From the NCBI GenBank assembly GCA_013213745.1, contig JABSQH010000134.1:1-51102 (forward strand): a DNA stretch of 51,102 nucleotides. The letters are read 5' to 3'. Under the pieces are notes generated by a model that was given only the letters and a program-made list of their open reading frames with translations, searched no databases and was not told the DNA's origin. Below, piece after piece: positions 45,871 through 51,102 of the stretch. Numbering within the stretch: position 1 is the stretch's first letter; every line of letters starts with the position of its first letter. This DNA comes from Ilumatobacteraceae bacterium (GTDB lineage Bacteria; Actinomycetota; Acidimicrobiia; Acidimicrobiales; Ilumatobacteraceae). The translations under genes and the position numbers were made by a program.

Positions 45871-47529
45871 ATGGCAGAGACGCCGGCATTCGACTTCACC
45901 GAACTCCTCCCACTCGGAGCAGACACCACCGTGTACCGGCACGTCGGCAGCGACGGGGTCGACTCGTTCGACACACCAGAGGGCACGTTCCTGCGGATCG
46001 CTCCCGAGGCGATCACCCACCTCACCGCGACCGCCATGCGCGACATTGCGCACTACCTGCGCACGAGCCACCTCGAACAGCTGCGGGCCATCCTCGACGA
46101 CCCAGAAGCCTCAGAAAACGACCGCTTTGTGGCGCTTGACCTGTTGAAGAACGCGGCGATCGCGGCCGGCGGTGTTCTGCCGATGTGCCAAGACACAGGG
46201 ACGGCAATCGTCAAAGGCAAGAAGGGTCAGTACGTGTTCACGGGCGGCGGCGACGAGGCCGCGATCGCCAAGGGGATCTTCGACACGTATCAGACATCGA
46301 ACCTGCGTTACAGCCAGATGGCACCGATCGACATGTACACCGAGCGCAACACGGGCACGAACCTGCCCGCCGAGATCAAGGTGTCGGCGATCGACGGCGA
46401 CGAATACAAGTTCATGTTCATCGCCAAAGGCGGTGGTTCGGCCAACAAGAGCTTCTTGTATCAAGAGACCAAGGCGTTGCTGAACGAGGCGACGCTGTTC
46501 CCTTGGATCTTCGAAAAGATTCAGACGTTGGGAACATCAGCCTGTCCGCCGTACCACCTCGGCGTCGTGATCGGCGGCACCAGTGCTGAGTTCGCCGTCG
46601 AGACCGCCAAGCTGGCAACGACCCGATACCTCGACGCGCTCCCGACCATGGGCTCGGCGTCGGGTCACGGATTCCGCGACGTCGAGCTGGAGAAGAAGAT
46701 TCTCACGCTCGCTCAGAGCACCGGCATCGGCGCACAATTCGGCGGGAAGTACTTCTGCCACGACGTGCGCGTCATCCGTCTGCCGCGCCACGGCGCCTCG
46801 TGTCCGGTGTCGATTGCCGTCTCGTGCTCGGCCGACCGCCAGGCACTCGGCAAGATCACTCGCGAGGGGCTGTTCCTCGAACAGCTCGAAACCGATCCGG
46901 CGCGCTTCTTGCCCGATGTGACCGACGAGGAACTCGAGTCGACCGACCCGGTGCACATCGACCTCAACCGCCCGATGCGCGAGATTCGCGCCGAGTTGTC
47001 GAAGCTCCCGGTGACCACACGCGTCATGCTCACCGGACCGATGGTCGTCGCTCGCGACATCGCCCACGCCAAGATCAAAGAACGTCTCGACGCCGGCGAG
47101 CAGATGCCTGAATACATGCGCGATCACGCCGTGTACTACGCCGGCCCGGCAAAGACGCCTGAGGGATATGCGTCGGGTTCGTTCGGCCCGACCACGGCCG
47201 GCCGGATGGACTCCTATGTCGAGGAGTTCCAACGCCACGGCGGCTCGATGGTGATGCTCGCCAAGGGCAACCGTTCCAAGCAGGTCACCGACGCCTGCGA
47301 CGAATATGGCGGATTTTACCTCGGTTCGATCGGCGGCCCGGCGGCGCGGTTGGCGCTCGACAACATCCGCAACGTCGAGGTGCTCGAGTACCCCGAGTTG
47401 GGGATGGAAGCGGTGTGGAAGATCGACGTCGAGAACTTCCCGGCGTTCATCGTCGTCGACGACAAAGGCAACGACTTCTACGCCCGCGTACGCGCCACCG
47501 CAGCGATGCCCGTGAATCTCTCGGGCTAG
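45871..47529 (+). CDS. Class I fumarate hydratase (4Fe-4S)
   Basis: A 552-residue iron-sulfur fumarase of the E. coli FumA/FumB type that interconverts fumarate and malate. The cluster cysteines are Cys106 (MCQDTGT), Cys225 (SACPPYH) and Cys311 (GASCPVS), matching FumA positions 105, 224 and 318. [12 protein letters not shown]-type C-terminal segments and GGPAARLA for the beta domain follow. The full class I layout (both domains fused) is kept. Its stop shares a CTAG with the stop of the convergent LLM gene. Confidence 0.93.
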   Translation: MAETPAFDFTELLPLGADTTVYRHVGSDGVDSFDTPEGTFLRIAPEAITHLTATAMRDIAHYLRTSHLEQLRAILDDPEASENDRFVALDLLKNAAIAAGGVLPMCQDTGTAIVKGKKGQYVFTGGGDEAAIAKGIFDTYQTSNLRYSQMAPIDMYTERNTGTNLPAEIKVSAIDGDEYKFMFIAKGGGSANKSFLYQETKALLNEATLFPWIFEKIQTLGTSACPPYHLGVVIGGTSAEFAVETAKLATTRYLDALPTMGSASGHGFRDVELEKKILTLAQSTGIGAQFGGKYFCHDVRVIRLPRHGASCPVSIAVSCSADRQALGKITREGLFLEQLETDPARFLPDVTDEELESTDPVHIDLNRPMREIRAELSKLPVTTRVMLTGPMVVARDIAHAKIKERLDAGEQMPEYMRDHAVYYAGPAKTPEGYASGSFGPTTAGRMDSYVEEFQRHGGSMVMLAKGNRSKQVTDACDEYGGFYLGSIGGPAARLALDNIRNVEVLEYPELGMEAVWKIDVENFPAFIVVDDKGNDFYARVRATAAMPVNLSG

Positions 47530-48431
47530 ATCAAACTCTGCATTGCCTCGCGGGTGGCGGCAGCTTCATCGGGGTCGCCGGGGAACTCGGCCGCACCGAA
47601 ATCGGTCACGCCGATCTCGCCCAGTGCGGCCACACGCTCGGTGACCTCGGCGGCACCGCCGACGATCGCCAGGTCTTCAGGCCCTTTGACGCCTTCGCGG
47701 TCGAGCATCGCCCGATATGCGGGCAGACCGCCGTACACCTCGAACACGGTCGCCGCTCGCGCCCGGGCTGTATTGGGATCGTCGGTGACACACACCGGGA
47801 GCGCAGCGATGACGCGCGGTGTCGGCCGTTCGGCCGCCTCGGCGGCTGCGTTGATCGTCGGCACGATGTGCTCGGCGAGCGTCTTCGGACCCGTGCACCA
47901 CGTGACCGTGCCGTCGGCGAGCTCGGCGGTGACCTTCAACATCTGCGGCCCCAGTGCGGCGACGACCACCGAGAACGGTGGTGCCCCGCCCGCCGTCAGA
48001 GCTCCCTGTGTGGAATACGCCTCACCCTGGTACCTCACCGGTTCACCCCGCGAGAGCGGTCCGAGAACGCTGAGGTAGTCGCGCATGTGCCGCACCGGTT
48101 TCTCGTAGCTGAGTCCCATCATGGTCTCGATCACGACTTGATGGCTGAGCCCGATCCCCAGCGTCAACCGACCGTCGCATGCTGCGCTGACGGTGAGACA
48201 CTGCTGGGCAATCGCCATCGGATGCCGAGGAAAGGTCGGCACCACGGCGGTTCCGAGCTCGATTTCGGGAACTTCCCGACCCGCAACGGCCAATGCGGTC
48301 AACGCGTCGTGGCCGAAAATGTTCGGGGTCCAGTAGCTCGCGAAGCCCTGCTCGTGTGCCTCGCGAACCTCGGCGACGATGTCGTCGAGAGTGCCCGTGT
48401 TGATCGCTGCTCCGAAGAATCCGATGCGCAT
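47526..48431 (-). CDS. LLM-class flavin/F420-dependent oxidoreductase
   Basis: A 301-residue luciferase-like protein. It starts [29 protein letters not shown], and has [23 protein letters not shown] and [10 protein letters not shown], typical of F420-dependent actinobacterial members such as the TIGR03564-like group. The leaderless -10 (TATGGT) supports the ATG at 48431. Substrate unknown. It is not obviously related to the crotonase upstream, which has its own promoter. Confidence 0.87.
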   Translation of the reverse strand: MRIGFFGAAINTGTLDDIVAEVREAHEQGFASYWTPNIFGHDALTALAVAGREVPEIELGTAVVPTFPRHPMAIAQQCLTVSAACDGRLTLGIGLSHQVVIETMMGLSYEKPVRHMRDYLSVLGPLSRGEPVRYQGEAYSTQGALTAGGAPPFSVVVAALGPQMLKVTAELADGTVTWCTGPKTLAEHIVPTINAAAEAAERPTPRVIAALPVCVTDDPNTARARAATVFEVYGGLPAYRAMLDREGVKGPEDLAIVGGAAEVTERVAALGEIGVTDFGAAEFPGDPDEAAATREAMQSLI

Positions 48432-48443
48432 GGCCCGACCATA
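48432..48443 (-). promoter_or_regulatory. TANNNT -10 element, leaderless start (LLM)
   Basis: TATGGT (48443-48438) is 6 nt before the ATG at 48431. Confidence 0.5.
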
Positions 48444-48464
48444 CGGAACGGTGCATCGCCGGCG

Positions 48465-49286
48465 TCAGCTGGAGCGATCGGCGAGCACCTCGACCAAGGC
48501 CTGGAGGTCGCGTTCGCGCTCGGGCGTCTGCCCGCCGACGGCCATGAACCGTTCGAGGCGGCGTCTCGTCTCGGCATCGCCCAGTGTGCGAGTGAAGGTG
48601 TCCGACTCCGCCACGAGATGGGAGTCGACCCCAGCCTCGGCGGCGAGCACCGAAGCCTTCGCGGCGGCGACGGCGTGTGCCGGAAACGACGCTACCCGTG
48701 ATGCCAGTCGGTCGACGAACACGTCGATCTCGCCGGCGGACAACGTCCGGTTGACCCATCCCCAACGCTCGGCGGTCACCGCATCGATGTCGTCGCAGCC
48801 GAGAATTGCCTCGAGGGCGCGGCTGCGACCCACGAGCCGCGGCAACCGGACGGTGCCGCTGCCTCCGGGGATGATTCCCAACGCCACCTCGGGTTGGCAC
48901 AGCGTCGCGCCCGGTGTGGCGAAGCGCATGTCACAGCTGAGCGCGACCTCGCTGCCCCCGCCACCGCATCGACCCTTGATCACTGCCACCGTCGGCTTCG
49001 GCATGGTCCGCAGCGCCTCGCACATCTGGTGAAACGCGTTTGGTGGCGCGTCGTGGTCGATCTCGGTCGGAAGGTGCCGGATCGCATCGACGTCGAAGTG
49101 GGCGATGAACCACTCCGGGTGCGCCGACTGGATCACGACCACTCGTACGCCGTCATCCGCCGCCATTCGAGCGAACTCGGCGGCGAGGCCGAGAAACAAC
49201 TCGAGATCGAGCAGGTTGATCGGCGGGTTGTCGATTGTCACCCTGGCGACGCCCCGCTCATCGACGACGGTCGTGAATCCGGCCAT
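48465..49286 (-). CDS. Enoyl-CoA hydratase/isomerase (crotonase family)
   Basis: A 273-residue crotonase. The oxyanion hole is made by HFDVDAI and KGRCGGGGSEVALSCD; the second half has PEVALGIIPGGSGTVRLPRLVG with the usual catalytic Glu of PEV. DAVTAERWGWVNR follows. The residue at the first hydratase Glu is in GSEVALS. Substrate unknown; no operon partner. A TAGTCT -10 six bases upstream sets the ATG at 49286. Confidence 0.88.
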   Translation of the reverse strand: MAGFTTVVDERGVARVTIDNPPINLLDLELFLGLAAEFARMAADDGVRVVVIQSAHPEWFIAHFDVDAIRHLPTEIDHDAPPNAFHQMCEALRTMPKPTVAVIKGRCGGGGSEVALSCDMRFATPGATLCQPEVALGIIPGGSGTVRLPRLVGRSRALEAILGCDDIDAVTAERWGWVNRTLSAGEIDVFVDRLASRVASFPAHAVAAAKASVLAAEAGVDSHLVAESDTFTRTLGDAETRRRLERFMAVGGQTPERERDLQALVEVLADRSS

Positions 49287-49298
49287 CGACGCAGACTA
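49287..49298 (-). promoter_or_regulatory. TANNNT -10 element, leaderless start (crotonase)
   Basis: TAGTCT (49298-49293) is 6 nt before the ATG at 49286. Confidence 0.5.
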
Positions 49299-49324
49299 TG
49301 ACGCCTCGATGGACCGAGCAGGCG

Positions 49325-50941
49325 CTACGACAGGCTGACGAGTTCGAGCCAGTCGTCGGAGAAGTAGTCGAGCTGTCCCTCGGGCATCTGCAACACCTTG
49401 GTCGGCTCGAGCGCACGCACGAAGTCGGTGTCGTGACTGACGAGCACGATGGCACCCGGCCAGTCGACGAGTGCGTCGGCGACGGCCTCGCGCGACGGCG
49501 GATCGAGGTTGTTGGTCGGCTCGTCGAGGAGGAGCAGGTTGTTCTTCCCGACCATCAACATCGCCAACGCCAACTTGGTCTTCTCGCCCCCCGACAGTGT
49601 GCCCGCGTCCTGGAACACCTTGTCGCCCGACAGACCGAACATACCGAGCAGGCCCCGCAGGTGTGTCTCTCCGAGGTGCAGACCCGGCGGCACCGCCTCG
49701 CGAATGTTGACGATCAGCGACTGGTCGGTCGCCAGGTTGTCATGCTCTTGCGCGTAGTACCCGGGATGCACCTGATAGCCGAACTCGAACGCGCCGTCGT
49801 CCGGCTCCGACTCGCCCGCCAGAATTCTCAGCAGGCTCGTCTTGCCGGCGCCGTTCAGACCGAGCACCAACAGCCGCTCGCCTCGACCGAGGTCGAAGTC
49901 GACCTGGTCGAAGATCGCGGGGCCGCCATAGCTCTTGGCCAGTGACTCGCCACGCAGCACGGTCGCCCCACACGACGGAGGGTCGGGAAAGCGGACCGAC
50001 ATCGTTCGAGACGACGTGGGTGCGTGCACGCGGTCGCGTTCGAGACGGGCAATCCGCTTCTCGACGTTGTGGGCCATGGCCGCCTTGGTCGCCTTTGCAC
50101 CGAACCGATCGACCACCGTCTGCAACCGATCGATCTCCTTCGACTGCTGAGCAGCGCGCTTGGCCTGCCGTGCCTCGTCCTCCGCCCGTGACTTGATGTA
50201 CTTCGAGTAGGTGCCCCGGTACTCGACCAACTCGCCGAGCGCCGATTCAGACGGCCGATCGAGATGCAACACCCGGGTGATCGACTCGTCGAGCAGATCG
50301 AGGTCGTGACTGATCACGAGCAACGCGCCCTGGTAGCCGCGCAAGAAACCGAGCAGCCACTCCTTGGCGTCGATGTCGAGGTGGTTGGTCGGCTCGTCGA
50401 GACAAAGCACGTCGGAGCCGGCGAACAGGATGCGAGCCAGCTCGACGCGGCGGCGCTCGCCACCCGACAGGGTGCTGATCGGCAGGTCGAGACGATCGTT
50501 CGGCACACCGAGCCCGGCAGCCATCGATCGGGCCTCACTCTCGGCCGCGTAGCCGCCGTTGACGCGGAACCGCTCTTCGGCTGCGGTGTAACGGGCAACG
50601 TTGCGCTCGTCGGCGCGCTCCTCCATGGCGATGCGCAGCTTCTCGATGCGGACGAGTTCCTCATCGACACCGCGACCAGACAACACGTGGGTGACGCAGG
50701 TTCGCCCGGCGAGCGCCTCGTCGATGCGGGGATCCTGTGGCAAATAGCCGAATCCCCCGGTGCGCACCACCCGCCCTCCGGCTGGCTCGGCGGCACCGCC
50801 GAGTACCTTGAACAGCGAGGTCTTCCCGGCGCCGTTTCGGCCAACGATGCCCACCTTGTCGCGTGGCGCAACCGCGAAACTGACGCGCTCGAGCAGCAGC
50901 CGTCCGCCGACCTCGACCGAGATGTCCTGCGCCTGAAGCAC
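49325..50941 (-). CDS. ABC-F family ATPase (ribosome-associated)
   Basis: A 538-residue soluble protein with two ABC ATPase domains and no membrane helices. Domain 1 has GRNGAGKTS (Lys40), LSGGERRRVELA and CLDEPTNHLD; domain 2 has GLNGAGKTS, LSGGEKTKLALA and LLLDEPTNNLD. Between them lies the charged linker (about residues 235-310) that reaches into the ribosome in ABC-F proteins. Housekeeping translation factor or antibiotic-resistance type cannot be told apart by reading. The GTG start is supported by TAGCCT six bases upstream. Confidence 0.92.
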   Translation of the reverse strand: MLQAQDISVEVGGRLLLERVSFAVAPRDKVGIVGRNGAGKTSLFKVLGGAAEPAGGRVVRTGGFGYLPQDPRIDEALAGRTCVTHVLSGRGVDEELVRIEKLRIAMEERADERNVARYTAAEERFRVNGGYAAESEARSMAAGLGVPNDRLDLPISTLSGGERRRVELARILFAGSDVLCLDEPTNHLDIDAKEWLLGFLRGYQGALLVISHDLDLLDESITRVLHLDRPSESALGELVEYRGTYSKYIKSRAEDEARQAKRAAQQSKEIDRLQTVVDRFGAKATKAAMAHNVEKRIARLERDRVHAPTSSRTMSVRFPDPPSCGATVLRGESLAKSYGGPAIFDQVDFDLGRGERLLVLGLNGAGKTSLLRILAGESEPDDGAFEFGYQVHPGYYAQEHDNLATDQSLIVNIREAVPPGLHLGETHLRGLLGMFGLSGDKVFQDAGTLSGGEKTKLALAMLMVGKNNLLLLDEPTNNLDPPSREAVADALVDWPGAIVLVSHDTDFVRALEPTKVLQMPEGQLDYFSDDWLELVSLS

Positions 50942-50953
50942 CGGCCCAGGCTA
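50942..50953 (-). promoter_or_regulatory. TANNNT -10 element, leaderless start (ABC-F)
   Basis: TAGCCT (50953-50948) is 6 nt before the GTG at 50941 and 8 nt after the stop of the upstream partial gene. Confidence 0.5.
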
Positions 50954-50961
50954 CGAGCCGA

Positions 50962-51102
50962 TTACGGGGTCGTCCCGCCTGTTTCTCCGCCGCCGGTCGA
51001 ACCACCACCGGTGTCACCGCCGGTCGAACCGCCACCGGTCGAACCACCACCTGAGCCGCCACCCGTGGAGCCACCACCGGTGTCACCGCCAGTCGAACCA
51101 CC
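50962..51102 (-). CDS. Gly/Ser/Thr-rich C-terminal tail of a truncated gene
   Basis: The minus strand is open from the right window edge to TAA at 50964-50962 and codes 46 residues of G-G-G-S-T and G-G-D-T repeats, ending G-E-T-G-G-T-T-P. Such tails occur at the ends of secreted or envelope proteins (for example penicillin-binding proteins) in actinobacteria. The plus strand is also open here and would code a Pro-rich P-P-P-V-E repeat, but it has no start codon nearby, so the minus strand is preferred. Confidence 0.5.
   Translation of the reverse strand, partial: GGSTGGDTGGGSTGGGSGGGSTGGGSTGGDTGGGSTGGGETGGTTP

Overview
The window is high-GC actinobacterial DNA. The gene content (actinobacterial Get3-like ATPase pair, split OtsB1-type trehalose/GH65 genes, F420-type LLM oxidoreductases, MauE-like protein, pieces of an ethylmalonyl-CoA-type route) and dense, overlapping gene packing suggest a member of the Acidimicrobiia, perhaps Ilumatobacter-like; this assignment is inference. 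No tRNA, rRNA, CRISPR array, insertion sequence, phage or plasmid gene was recognised. It reads as chromosomal core and metabolic DNA.

Layout. 1-5.3 kb: start of a suf operon (sufB, first codons of a probable sufD), a small one-cluster ferredoxin, an oligopeptidase B-like protease, a MauE/DoxX-like membrane protein and a metallo-beta-lactamase-fold hydrolase. 5.3-7.4 kb: the most unusual part, a two-gene operon of a thioredoxin-fold fusion protein and a gene that reads through an in-frame UGA as a U-G-S-C selenoprotein, with a hairpin 11 nt after the UGA as in bacterial SECIS elements. 7.4-17.1 kb (minus strand): two HpcH/HpaI CoA lyases, a GH65 phosphorylase coupled to a beta-phosphoglucomutase/trehalose-phosphatase fusion, mutY with no usual start codon, a MaoC hydratase, a flippase-like membrane protein and a serine hydrolase. 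17.2-22 kb: a pair of Get3-like ATPases with complementary active-site losses, an HMG-CoA-lyase-like enzyme, a CaiB transferase and a deaminase gene with an apparent frameshift. 22-25.8 kb: class Ia ribonucleotide reductase nrdA-nrdB with a clear promoter. 25.8-31.8 kb: a small hypothetical gene, a TAP-like lipoprotein peptidase with a triplicated 3' end, a LOG-family protein, a methylsuccinyl-CoA dehydrogenase-like enzyme and guanine deaminase.

32-40.7 kb: two HAD phosphatases, a dienelactone hydrolase, then a pyrimidine-catabolism set: class III aminotransferase, LLM flavoenzyme, CoA-acylating semialdehyde dehydrogenase, dihydropyrimidinase and beta-ureidopropionase. Together these would take dihydropyrimidines to beta-alanine, then malonate semialdehyde and acetyl-CoA. 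A pair of 58-bp hairpin repeats separates the aminotransferase from the rest. 40.7-51.1 kb: a DUF2007-like protein, an eIF2B-like protein, a thioredoxin-fold protein coupled to HrpB helicase and a TauE permease, class I fumarase, an LLM oxidoreductase, a crotonase, an ABC-F ATPase and the Gly-rich tail of a truncated gene.

At least ten genes carry a TANNNT hexamer 6-7 nt before the start codon with no room for a ribosome-binding site, so leaderless transcription appears common here. All function calls are from reading motifs; no database search was run.
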